Below are positions 1-8,685 of a DNA stretch of 64,000 nucleotides, one piece after another (position 1 is the stretch's first letter; every line of letters begins with the position of its first letter). The stretch lies in contig NC_092573.1 of NCBI RefSeq assembly GCF_037975245.1, forward strand, positions 13,104,001 to 13,168,000, read 5' to 3'. Origin of the DNA: Apostichopus japonicus (lineage: Eukaryota; Echinodermata; Holothuroidea; Aspidochirotida; Stichopodidae). A program made the position numbers and the translations under genes. The notes under the pieces were generated by a model. That model did no database searches and was not told the DNA's origin. It saw nothing but the letters and a program-made list of their open reading frames with translations.

Positions 1-180
1 TCTTCAATTTTATAATATAATTATATAAATTAATTATTGCCTTTTTTATTCGTCTTTTTCTCGCTTAGTTATCGCATTTTATTCAAGGTTAAATATATGC
101 TCATGTCTGCCTAGGTTCGACTCCCCGCCGAAGCAATATTTTATTTTATTTTTTTATTATTATTATTAATATTTGGGGTG
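1..180. repeat. AT-rich segment with (TTA)n tract
   Basis: Very AT-rich stretch with a near-palindromic run at about 8-30, then T-rich sequence and a TTATTATTATTATTA microsatellite at about 152-168. It continues from the AT-rich end of the preceding unit. DNA of this kind is often easily unwound and can act as matrix attachment or origin-associated sequence, but nothing here proves that. It surrounds the tRNA-like relic described separately. Confidence 0.6.
63..135 (+). pseudogene. Degenerate tRNA-like relic with intact B box
   Basis: Offsets 114-124 read GGTTCGACTCC, an exact match to the pol III B box GGTTCGANTCC. Counting back from a discriminator A at 135 gives exactly 73 nt with standard arm lengths. 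Acceptor 63-69 pairs with 128-134 at five of seven positions, T8 is present (70), and the T loop is TTCGACT. The T stem has three of five pairs. The D and anticodon arms do not fold, the A box is only partial (no G10 or G18), and the would-be anticodon loop lacks T33. A TTTT stop lies at 139-142. Best reading: a decayed tRNA or tRNA-derived SINE fragment keeping its B box, not a working tRNA. It recurs in every unit at the same offset, except unit 12, where it falls in the gap. Confidence 0.35.
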
Positions 181-225
181 TTGTTAATATCTGCATGTCT
201 ATGCATGGTGTTTTAAGTTTGTTTC

Positions 226-275
226 GCTTTGTTTGTCTGTTTTTTTGTTTGTTTTTTTAGGGGGAGGGGGGTGTT
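226..275. repeat. T-rich tract joined to G5-A-G6 block
   Basis: A run of TTTG/T7 blocks (about 231-259) ends in AG and passes into GGGGGAGGGGGG (260-271). It resembles a pyrimidine tract plus 3' splice acceptor, but no exon follows. The G block has too few separated G runs for a classical four-run intramolecular quadruplex; a two-tier or intermolecular form is possible. Its length varies in units 7 and 13. Confidence 0.5.
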
Positions 276-365
276 TGTCTCTATTTTGGTATTTTGTTTC
301 GCGTAAACAAAGTAGGTCATTGCAATAATTTTTGCACAACTTGTCAATAGAAACCGATTCGGAAC

Positions 366-560
366 TTAAGACCTGAGTGGTAAATTTGATTTCTGTCTCG
401 CTCGTCGCCTTTCACTGGAAATTTGAATGAAAGTATTCATAAGGACGAAAACTGTACCTGCAAAAAGAAATGCTTCTTTTGTACAGTGTAAGGCCACCGC
501 GACATCTTTTCTGACAAGCTTGATGATATTTGTTCTTCGGGAATGTTGTGTCATTACTTA
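366..560. other. Non-coding stretch with 14-bp hairpin at 451-487
   Basis: Arms ACTGTAC (451-457) and GTACAGT (481-487) enclose AAAAGAA (463-469) and TTCTTTT (474-480), with a 4-nt loop (470-473) and a 5-nt bulge on the left arm (458-462). All 14 pairs are Watson-Crick. A 62-residue open frame covers this area on the minus strand, but it has no recognisable motif and is broken in units 3 and 13, so it is not called a gene. Confidence 0.5.
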
Positions 561-1069
561 GCCTTTATATTATAAACAGTTAAGTGTGGAAACAGCTATG
601 CTCCTGTTAGAACAACTTAACATTTCTTAAATGCTGATTTACTGAGGCAGGCGTTTGAAAGACAGTGTGATACAAACAGGTACGGTAACGTCATAAACAA
701 TGCCACGAGCTCTCCGTGCATTAAAAACGATCGAAATGTGCGGTATTCATGACGGTACACAAAGCAGATAATGCGGATACAGCAGACATAGCCGAGAATA
801 AAATCTAGTAGCGTGGAGGATTCAATTATGACATACTAGGACTTTCTACTGGTAAACTTTACTCATTGTCGAATAAATCTATATCTAATTTCTAGCTTTT
901 GCTCTGTGTTTAACGTATTATGACCAAAACAAATATGAAGTTCACGACAATTCCATCGGACTTGTATATTCGTTTAAAAATAGCTCCGTTTCGAATCTAA
1001 CGCTCCATTGCTATGGTAACATGGTGAATAATAGCCCTGCCGCTAATGGATATGTAGAAGATGACCATC
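560..1069. other. Unit segment with no recognised feature
   Basis: No gene, long inverted repeat or known element seen. It holds a 6-bp inverted pair (GTTAAG about 588, CTTAAC about 615) and isolated AATAAA hexamers near 797 and 872 that may be chance. The 13-bp duplication of unit 3 falls at about offset 830. Confidence 0.5.
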
Positions 1070-1105
1070 GGTGGCGCTCTCAACTTCTCGTGCCACGTCT
1101 GGCAC
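1070..1105 (+). promoter_or_regulatory. CTCF-core-like motif plus GTGCCA hairpin
   Basis: GGTGGCGCT at 1070-1078 matches the GGTGGCGC core typical of insect CTCF sites and the 3' half of the vertebrate CTCF consensus; the 5' half of the vertebrate motif is not well matched. Twelve bases further on, GTGCCA (1090-1095) and TGGCAC (1100-1105) form a perfect 6-bp stem with a 4-nt loop. The motif is seen directly; protein binding is inference. Confidence 0.25.
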
Positions 1106-1669
1106 CTATACAAGAAGTAACCGACATATTACTGGCGCAATCCCGACCGAACATATTTTAACTCTCCTCAGACAGACTTTTCTACACTGATCCCAGAAAG
1201 CATTAAGTGCCGTCAAAATGCCTCAGTTGCCAATAGGTACATGTCCATGACGTAACACTGTTCTCGTTGTGCAGAAAACTGAAGTCAAAAGTAAGGCATA
1301 TACTGATAGGCCTAGACTAGGTATACGTTGCAGACTATACATATGCTAACTTCACAGACAGACATACATGCATTCAGACAACTTCGGGTAATGTAAAATA
1401 TCACTAACCGTAATCACGTTATGTTTACTCTGTCTTCAAATGTCGTCCTTTTCTTCTCTGCAACCCCGGGCCGTCATTGGAGTCGTTCGAACAACTATAT
1501 TAAGGCGAAGAACGACGTCAAGATATATCCAACGTCTAGACTACACTGCTTGCAATGGAGAGAGAACTGCCCAGTACAGTACAGTACGTGTTGATATGAA
1601 CGCCTACAAAATGACAACAAATATTTTCCATTGAAAATCCACTGTGTATGACGGTATAGTAAACACTCG
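1106..1669. other. Unit segment with scattered promoter-like words, no gene
   Basis: Contains a CCAAT word (1230-1234), a CRE-like TGACGTAA (1248-1255), and three perfect tandem CAGTA pentamers (1572-1586). A 64-residue open frame (1440-1634) is present in most units but has no recognisable domain, and a one-base deletion in unit 13 changes its start. No gene is supported. The words are short enough to arise by chance. Confidence 0.4.
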
Positions 1670-1814
1670 TATATAGATCAACGCACACGCGCGCACGGAG
1701 GTATTATGTACGTACAGCATGCAATGCAGACAAATATTTCGGAGCGCGCGCTTCTGATTTTGTGCTGATATTCTTGTGAGCGCTCTTGTATCACTGTTTG
1801 CATGCGCGCACGGA
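1670..1814 (+). promoter_or_regulatory. TATA-like word and CpG-dense alternating purine/pyrimidine block
   Basis: TATATAG at 1670-1676 is followed by a CpG-dense region that stands out from its AT-rich surroundings. It has alternating runs at 1681-1697 and 1800-1811, the palindromes TGTACGTACA (1707-1716), AGCGCGCGCT (about 1743-1752) and GAGCGCTC (about 1779-1786), and two copies of GCGCGCACGGA (1689-1699, 1804-1814). It could be a small promoter or a Z-DNA-prone site; neither is shown by the sequence alone. Confidence 0.3.
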
Positions 1815-1873
1815 CAAGATAGACGTCAGACTATCACGCTGTAGCTACTAAACCTTTACTTACATGTGTACAG

Positions 1874-1886
1874 CAGTAGACTACTG
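1874..1886. repeat. Short perfect inverted repeat
   Basis: CAGTAG, one base, CTACTG. Confidence 0.5.
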
Positions 1887-1939
1887 TGATGGTTGCATGC
1901 GGCAGTTTAATTTTGTGTGCACAATATGTCAGCATTGTA

Positions 1940-2138
1940 CGGTGGCTTAATAAGGACATAGGAAAGAAAAACAGTGTCCCCAAATCTCACAATGTTGTCT
2001 TTTTATCTCAAACGTTGCCTCTTTTTTTCCCTTCAAAATTTAGATCCAAAAACAAAAGTCCAAAAGTAGAGACAAAAAGTCCAAATTTTCAGATTTGAGC
2101 AGACTTGTTTCCTTTCCTATGTCCCTATTAAGCCACCG
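1940..2138. mobile_element. MITE-like element, copy in unit 1
   Basis: 199 bp. The left end CGGTGGCTTAATA... and the inverted right end match at 26 of the first 27 bases, the one mismatch being A/G at base 14. TA lies directly outside both ends (1938-1939, 2139-2140), as expected of a TA target duplication. The interior is A/T-rich with two copies of AAAAGTCCAAA 21 bp apart (2054-2064, 2075-2085) and no transposase. This fits a non-autonomous DNA transposon; TA duplication is typical of the Tc1/mariner group, but the ends do not identify a family. Because TACGG...CCGTA is itself inverted, TA could instead belong to the terminal repeat. A 70-residue open frame crossing the left end is spurious. 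Confidence 0.75.
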
Positions 2139-2140
2139 TA

Positions 2141-2573
2141 GTATTGTGACTATTCTATGATCAGAAAAACTGTACAAATCTAACGGAATTGCTAATGTTA
2201 TAATGTTAAGAGACTGGCCTTTATCATCCCTGTAAAGTCAGAACGCGACGGTGTTTATTTCAGTCACGGTTGGCAGCCCTCTTAGGGTTTTAATCAGGAG
2301 CTTTCTATTTTATAGCTGTTGTAGGTGTCGTACCAGAAGTAATCCTTCCATTATCTTACACAGTACTAAGTCCGTCACGTTTAGGGTCCGCTAAAGTATA
2401 GCTAGAAGTTGTCAACTGACAAATCATACCCCCACGTTGATATCTGAGGGCTTGGCCTGCCAGGGTGCATGCACATTTCTATATCATGACGCAGTTTAGA
2501 CTTTGAGCTAGAAGAGGAGCAAGTTGAGCACACTGAACCGTCCGCTCGCACGGAGAAACATATCCAGATTAAA
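2141..2573. other. Unit segment with short inverted repeats only
   Basis: No gene seen. Contains TTGTCA-AC-TGACAA (2409-2422), two TTAGGG words (about 2282 and 2377) that are too isolated to be telomeric, and a third CGCACGGAG word (2547-2555) shared with the CpG-dense block (1692-1700). Confidence 0.45.
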
Positions 2574-2600
2574 ACACAGAATTTCTTAACTGTTCTGTGT
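2574..2600. repeat. 8-bp inverted repeat with 11-nt loop
   Basis: ACACAGAA (2574-2581) and TTCTGTGT (2593-2600) are perfectly complementary. Confidence 0.5.
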
Positions 2601-2768
2601 CACCTCCTTGAATCCTCCTTATTTGCACATCACCTCTACTTTGAATTATGCGCTTCCACATCAAGACATTCAAAACGATCGTGGTGACTGGAAATATGCC
2701 ATAACAAGCATTGCGTTAGGTCATGTTACGTCTCGTGTGTGTCTGTGTGCTTTACTTATCTTTTCGTG

Positions 2769-2811
2769 TTTTTTTTTTTTTCGTTTTTTTTTTTTTTTCG
2801 TTTTTTTTTTT
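2769..2811. repeat. (T)n-CG length-variable tract
   Basis: T13-CG-T15-CG-T11 in unit 1. The majority form is T12-CG-T14-CG-T11 (units 2, 3, 5, 7, 8, 9, 14 and 16-20). Others: unit 4 T13/T14/T11, units 6 and 10 T12/T15/T11, unit 12 T12/T16/T11, unit 13 T12/T17/T11, unit 15 T11/T10/T14/T11. The outer right block stays at 11 while the middle block varies most. On the minus strand it reads as interrupted poly-A and might mark an old retroelement tail, but no such element was recognised next to it. Confidence 0.8.
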
Positions 2812-3113
2812 CACGGTTAAACTTTTGTGCGAATGTACAATACTCCAATTGGGGCATGGTATGCATTCATATCACATTGTTTTGGAACAATCTGGAACTC
2901 TAAGTATTATTTCGACCCAAGAATCACCAGGCTGGCGTGGTGGCCTGAACGGTTGGAAGACAGCACTGCGCGTCGGTGTTTGTTGTCAGGCTGTGTGAAT
3001 CGCGCCGATCGGATGACAGACACTGCTTTGTTTATAATGGCATCGCCAAGGTGGAATTTTTACACGGGCCTAGGATCCCAATTCCGTATCCTCCCTTAGT
3101 TCGCAAAAGCATC
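2812..3113 (+). other. Unit segment with weak SINE-head-like sequence
   Basis: GGCGTGGTGGCCTGAACGG (about 2934-2952) resembles the A-box end of tRNA-derived SINE heads, with a weak B-box-like GTGTGAATC at 2993-3001 about 50 bp on (7 of 11 by consensus). A T5 run at 3057-3061 would stop pol III. AGGAT (3072-3076) and ATCCT (3088-3092) form a short hairpin. Overlapping open frames of 62-90 residues on both strands (within 2723-3226) have no recognisable domain and shift with nearby indels. No gene is called; an ancient SINE fragment is possible. Confidence 0.2.
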
Positions 3114-3251
3114 CGGGAGATTACGTTTAGAGTCCGGCCTTCGGGCCAGAAGTGGGCTAGCTGACTTGCAATGGAGGGCTCACGTCGATTCGGACTGGGT
3201 TGATGTTCAACGTTCAGTGAAACCATGGCCTCGATGAGGCGTAATCTCTTG
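3114..3251 (+). ncRNA. Candidate structured non-coding RNA (unit 1 copy)
   Basis: A 138-nt segment closed by a long stem: 3114-3128 pairs with 3237-3251 (15 pairs, four G-T wobbles, with a nine-pair perfect core GAGATTACG/CGTAATCTC). Inside it are three or four further helices: GGCC-TTCG-GGCC (3136-3147, a cUUCGg tetraloop), 3152-3158 with 3177-3183 (seven pairs), 3194-3203 with 3207-3218 (ten pairs, 2-nt bulge, 3-nt loop), and GCCTC-GAT-GAGGC (3228-3240), which competes with the inner part of the closing stem. TTTT follows at 3256-3259. Other copies: 6380-6517, 9658-9796 (one extra G), 12927-13064, 16193-16330, 19461-19598, 22727-22864, 25992-26129, 29258-29395 (tetraloop changed), 32525-32662, 36427-36564, 39694-39831, 42962-43099, 46239-46376, 49505-49642, 52771-52908, 56037-56174, 59303-59440, 62569-62706. 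It matches no RNA family I recognise. Transcription is not shown, and identical copies give no covariation. Confidence 0.35.
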
Positions 3252-3255
3252 TTAA

Positions 3256-3259
3256 TTTT
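3256..3259 (+). terminator. Possible pol III terminator after the candidate ncRNA
   Basis: TTTT lies four bases after the closing stem of the folded segment, where a pol III transcript would end. T4 runs are common in this AT-rich DNA, so the support is weak. Confidence 0.2.
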
Positions 3260-3268
3260 AGCTTTCTG

Positions 3269-6200
3269 TCTTCAATTTTATAATATAATTATATAAATTA
3301 ATTATTGCCTTTTTTATTCGTCTTTTTCTCGCTTAGTTATCGCATTTTATTCAAGGTTAAATATATGCTCATGTCTGCCTAGGTTCGACTCCCCGCCGAA
3401 GCAATATTTTATTTTATTTTTTTATTATTATTATTAATATTTGGGGTGTTGTTAATATCTGCATGTCTATGCATGGTGTTTTAAGTTTGTTTCGCTTTGT
3501 TTGTCTGTTTTTTTGTTTGTTTTTTTAGGGGGAGGGGGGTGTTTGTCTCTATTTTGGTATTTTGTTTCGCGTAAACAAAGTAGGTCATTGCAATAATTTT
3601 TGCACAACTTGTCAATAGAAACCGATTCGGAACTTAAGACCTGAGTGGTAAATTTGATTTCTGTCTCGCTCGTCGCCTTTCACTGGAAATTTGAATGAAA
3701 GTATTCATAAGGACGAAAACTGTACCTGCAAAAAGAAATGCTTCTTTTGTACAGTGTAAGGCCACCGCGACATCTTTTCTGACAAGCTTGATGATATTTG
3801 TTCTTCGGGAATGTTGTGTCATTACTTAGCCTTTATATTATAAACAGTTAAGTGTGGAAACAGCTATGCTCCTGTTAGAACAACTTAACATTTCTTAAAT
3901 GCTGATTTACTGAGGCAGGCGTTTGAAAGACAGTGTGATACAAACAGGTACGGTAACGTCATAAACAATGCCACGAGCTCTCCGTGCATTAAAAACGATC
4001 GAAATGTGCGGTATTCATGACGGTACACAAAGCAGATAATGCGGATACAGCAGACATAGCCGAGAATAAAATCTAGTAGCGTGGAGGATTCAATTATGAC
4101 ATACTAGGACTTTCTACTGGTAAACTTTACTCATTGTCGAATAAATCTATATCTAATTTCTAGCTTTTGCTCTGTGTTTAACGTATTATGACCAAAACAA
4201 ATATGAAGTTCACGACAATTCCATCGGACTTGTATATTCGTTTAAAAATAGCTCCGTTTCGAATCTAACGCTCCATTGCTATGGTAACATGGTGAATAAT
4301 AGCCCTGCCGCTAATGGATATGTAGAAGATGACCATCGGTGGCGCTCTCAACTTCTCGTGCCACGTCTGGCACCTATACAAGAAGTAACCGACATATTAC
4401 TGGCGCAATCCCGACCGAACATATTTTAACTCTCCTCAGACAGACTTTTCTACACTGATCCCAGAAAGCATTAAGTGCCGTCAAAATGCCTCAGTTGCCA
4501 ATAGGTACATGTCCATGACGTAACACTGTTCTCGTTGTGCAGAAAACTGAAGTCAAAAGTAAGGCATATACTGATAGGCCTAGACTAGGTATACGTTGCA
4601 GACTATACATATGCTAACTTCACAGACAGACATACATGCATTCAGACAACTTCGGGTAATGTAAAATATCACTAACCGTAATCACGTTATGTTTACTCTG
4701 TCTTCAAATGTCGTCCTTTTCTTCTCTGCAACCCCGGGCCGTCATTGGAGTCGTTCGAACAACTATATTAAGGCGAAGAACGACGTCAAGATATATCCAA
4801 CGTCTAGACTACACTGCTTGCAATGGAGAGAGAACTGCCCAGTACAGTACAGTACGTGTTGATATGAACGCCTACAAAATGACAACAAATATTTTCCATT
4901 GAAAATCCACTGTGTATGACGGTATAGTAAACACTCGTATATAGATCAACGCACACGCGCGCACGGAGGTATTATGTACGTACAGCATGCAATGCAGACA
5001 AATATTTCGGAGCGCGCGCTTCTGATTTTGTGCTGATATTCTTGTGAGCGCTCTTGTATCACTGTTTGCATGCGCGCACGGACAAGATAGACGTCAGACT
5101 ATCACGCTGTAGCTACTAAACCTTTACTTACATGTGTACAGCAGTAGACTACTGTGATGGTTGCATGCGGCAGTTTAATTTTGTGTGCACAATATGTCAG
5201 CATTGTACGGTGGCTTAATAAGGACATAGGAAAGAAAAACAGTGTCCCCAAATCTCACAATGTTGTCTTTTTATCTCAAACGTTGCCTCTTTTTTTCCCT
5301 TCAAAATTTAGATCCAAAAACAAAAGTCCAAAAGTAGAGACAAAAAGTCCAAATTTTCAGATTTGAGCAGACTTGTTTCCTTTCCTATGTCCCTATTAAG
5401 CCACCGTAGTATTGTGACTATTCTATGATCAGAAAAACTGTACAAATCTAACGGAATTGCTAATGTTATAATGTTAAGAGACTGGCCTTTATCATCCCTG
5501 TAAAGTCAGAACGCGACGGTGTTTATTTCAGTCACGGTTGGCAGCCCTCTTAGGGTTTTAATCAGGAGCTTTCTATTTTATAGCTGTTGTAGGTGTCGTA
5601 CCAGAAGTAATCCTTCCATTATCTTACACAGTACTAAGTCCGTCACGTTTAGGGTCCGCTAAAGTATAGCTAGAAGTTGTCAACTGACAAATCATACCCC
5701 CACGTTGATATCTGAGGGCTTGGCCTGCCAGGGTGCATGCACATTTCTATATCATGACGCAGTTTAGACTTTGAGCTAGAAGAGGAGCAAGTTGAGCACA
5801 CTGAACCGTCCGCTCGCACGGAGAAACATATCCAGATTAAAACACAGAATTTCTTAACTGTTCTGTGTCACCTCCTTGAATCCTCCTTATTTGCACATCA
5901 CCTCTACTTTGAATTATGCGCTTCCACATCAAGACATTCAAAACGATCGTGGTGACTGGAAATATGCCATAACAAGCATTGCGTTAGGTCATGTTACGTC
6001 TCGTGTGTGTCTGTGTGCTTTACTTATCTTTTCGTGTTTTTTTTTTTTCGTTTTTTTTTTTTTTCGTTTTTTTTTTTCACGGTTAAACTTTTGTGCGAAT
6101 GTACAATACTCCAATTGGGGCATGGTATGCATTCATATCACATTGTTTTGGAACAATCTGGAACTCTAAGTATTATTTCGACCCAAGAATCACCAGGCTG

Positions 6201-6534
6201 GCGTGGTGGCCTGAACGGTTGGAAGACAGCACTGCGCGTCGGTGTTTGTTGTCAGGCTGTGTGAATCGCGCCGATCGGATGACAGACACTGCTTTGTTTA
6301 TAATGGCATCGCCAAGGTGGAATTTTTACACGGGCCTAGGATCCCAATTCCGTATCCTCCCTTAGTTCGCAAAAGCATCCGGGAGATTACGTTTAGAGTC
6401 CGGCCTTCGGGCCAGAAGTGGGCTAGCTGACTTGCAATGGAGGGCTCACGTCGATTCGGACTGGGTTGATGTTCAACGTTCAGTGAAACCATGGCCTCGA
6501 TGAGGCGTAATCTCTTGTTAATTTTAGCTTTCTG
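3269..6534 (+). repeat. Array unit 2
   Basis: Complete, 3266 bp, majority form with T12/T14/T11. Confidence 0.97.
5208..5406. mobile_element. MITE-like element, unit 2
   Basis: Same insertion site, TA flanks and ends as the unit 1 copy. Confidence 0.74.
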
Positions 6535-7363
6535 TCTTCAATTTTATAATATAATTATATAAATTAATTATTGCCTTTTTTATTCGTCTTTTTCTCGCTT
6601 AGTTATCGCATTTTATTCAAGGTTAAATATATGCTCATGTCTGCCTAGGTTCGACTCCCCGCCGAAGCAATATTTTATTTTATTTTTTTATTATTATTAT
6701 TAATATTTGTGGTGTTGTTAATATCTGCATGTCTATGCATGGTGTTTTAAGTTTGTTTCGCTTTGTTTGTCTGTTTTTTTGTTTGTTTTTTTAGGGGGAG
6801 GGGGGTGTTTGTCTCTATTTTGGTATTTTGTTTCGCGTAAACAAAGTAGGTCATTGCAATAATTTTTGCACAACTTGTCAATAGAAACCGATTCGGAACT
6901 TAAGACCTGAGTGGTAAATTTGATTTCTGTCTCGCTCGTCGCCTTTCACTGGAAATTTGAATGAAAGTATTCAAAGGACGAAAACTGTACCTGCAAAAAG
7001 AAATGCTTCTTTTGTACAGTGTAAGGCCACCGCGACATCTTTTCTGACAAGCTTGATGATATTTGTTCTTCGGGAATGTTGTGTCATTACTTAGCCTTTA
7101 TATTATAAACAGTTAAGTGTGGAAACAGCTATGCTCCTGTTAGAACAACTTAACATTTCTTAAATGGCTGATTTACTGAGGCAGGCGTTTGAAAGACAGT
7201 GTGATACAAACAGGTACGGTAACGTCATAAACAATGCCACGAGCTCTCCGTGCATTAAAAACGATCGAAATGTGCGGTATTCATGACGGTACACAAAGCA
7301 GATAATGCGGATACAGCAGACATAGCCGAGAATAAAATCTAGTAGCGTGGAGGATTCAATTAT

Positions 7364-7389
7364 GACATACTAGGACGACATACTAGGAC
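7364..7389 (+). repeat. 13-bp tandem duplication private to unit 3
   Basis: GACATACTAGGAC occurs twice in direct tandem (7364-7376, 7377-7389). All other units that cover this offset have one copy. Confidence 0.95.
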
Positions 7390-8486
7390 TTTCTACTGGT
7401 AAACTTTACTCATTGTCGAATAAATCTATATCTAATTTCTAGCTTTTGCTCTGTGTTTAACGTATTATGACCAAAACAAATATGAAGTTCACGACAATTC
7501 CATCGGACTTGTATATTCGTTTAAAAATAGCTCCGTTTCGAATCTAACGCTCCATTGCTATGGTAACATGGTGAATAATAGCCCTGCCGCTAATGGATAT
7601 GTAGAAGATGACCATCGGTGGCGCTCTCAACTTCTCGTGCCACGTCTGGCACCTATACAAGAAGTAACCGACATATTACTGGCGCAATCCCGACCGAACA
7701 TATTTTAACTCTCCTCAGACAGACTTTTCTACACTGATCCCAGAAAGCATTAAGTGCCGTCAAAATGCCTCAGTTGCCAATAGGTACATGTCCATGACGT
7801 AACACTGTTCTCGTTGTGCAGAAAACTGAAGTCAAAAGTAAGGCATATACTGATAGGCCTAGACTAGGTATACGTTGCAGACTATACATATGCTAACTTC
7901 ACAGACAGACATACATGCATTCAGACAACTTCGGGTAATGTAAAATATCACTAACCGTAATCACGTTATGTTTACTCTGTCTTCAAATGTCGTCCTTTTC
8001 TTCTCTGCAACCCCGGGCCGTCATTGGAGTCGTTCGAACAACTATATTAAGGCGAAGAACGACGTCAAGATATATCCAACGTCTAGACTACACTGCTTGC
8101 AATGGAGAGAGAACTGCCCAGTACAGTACAGTACGTGTTGATATGAACGCCTACAAAATGACAACAAATATTTTCCATTGAAAATCCACTGTGTATGACG
8201 GTATAGTAAACACTCGTATATAGATCAACGCACACGCGCGCACGGAGGTATTATGTACGTACAGCATGCAATGCAGACAAATATTTCGGAGCGCGCGCTT
8301 CTGATTTTGTGCTGATATTCTTGTGAGCGCTCTTGTATCACTGTTTGCATGCGCGCACGGACAAGATAGACGTCAGACTATCACGCTGTAGCTACTAAAC
8401 CTTTACTTACATGTGTACAGCAGTAGACTACTGTGATGGTTGCATGCGGCAGTTTAATTTTGTGTGCACAATATGTCAGCATTGTA

Positions 8487-8685
8487 CGGTGGCTTAATAA
8501 GGACATAGGAAAGAAAAACAGTGTCCCCAAATCTCACAATGTTGTCTTTTTATCTCAAACGTTGCCTCTTTTTTTCCCTTCAAAATTTAGATCCAAAAAC
8601 AAAAGTCCAAAAGTAGAGACAAAAAGTCCAAATTTTCAGATTTGAGCAGACTTGTTTCCTTTCCTATGTCCCTATTAAGCCACCG
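8487..8685. mobile_element. MITE-like element, unit 3
   Basis: Unchanged even though this unit carries several private changes elsewhere. Confidence 0.74.

Larger units (their letters stand above)
1..3268 (+). repeat. Array unit 1 (reference unit for offsets)
   Basis: Complete unit of 3268 bp. It differs from the 3266-bp majority form only in its T tract (T13-CG-T15-CG-T11 against T12-CG-T14-CG-T11). All sub-unit features below are placed in this copy. Confidence 0.97.

Noticed and set aside
366-554. 62-residue minus-strand frame repeated in most units
   Set aside because: Repetition reflects the satellite, not selection. It is broken by small indels in units 3 and 13 and has no recognisable motif.
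1440-1634. 64-residue plus-strand frame (MSSFSSLQP start)
   Set aside because: Short, without a domain. Start and end change with one-base indels in units 12 and 13.
1886-2098. 70-residue frame crossing the MITE left end
   Set aside because: It spans the transposon boundary and ends within AT-rich MITE sequence; no family resemblance.
2282-2383. TTAGGG words as telomeric sequence or a telomerase RNA template
   Set aside because: Two isolated hexamers about 95 bp apart, not tandem, with no telomerase RNA features seen around them.
2941-3001. Functional tRNA or clear SINE head
   Set aside because: The A-box match is partial and the B-box match weak (about 7 of 11), the spacing is long, and no cloverleaf forms; kept only as a low-confidence remark.
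1-3268. 5S rRNA, U1, U2, U4, U5, U6, histone or spliced-leader gene cluster
   Set aside because: These are the usual explanations for kilobase tandem arrays in animals, but none of their diagnostic sequences was found on either strand of the unit by eye.
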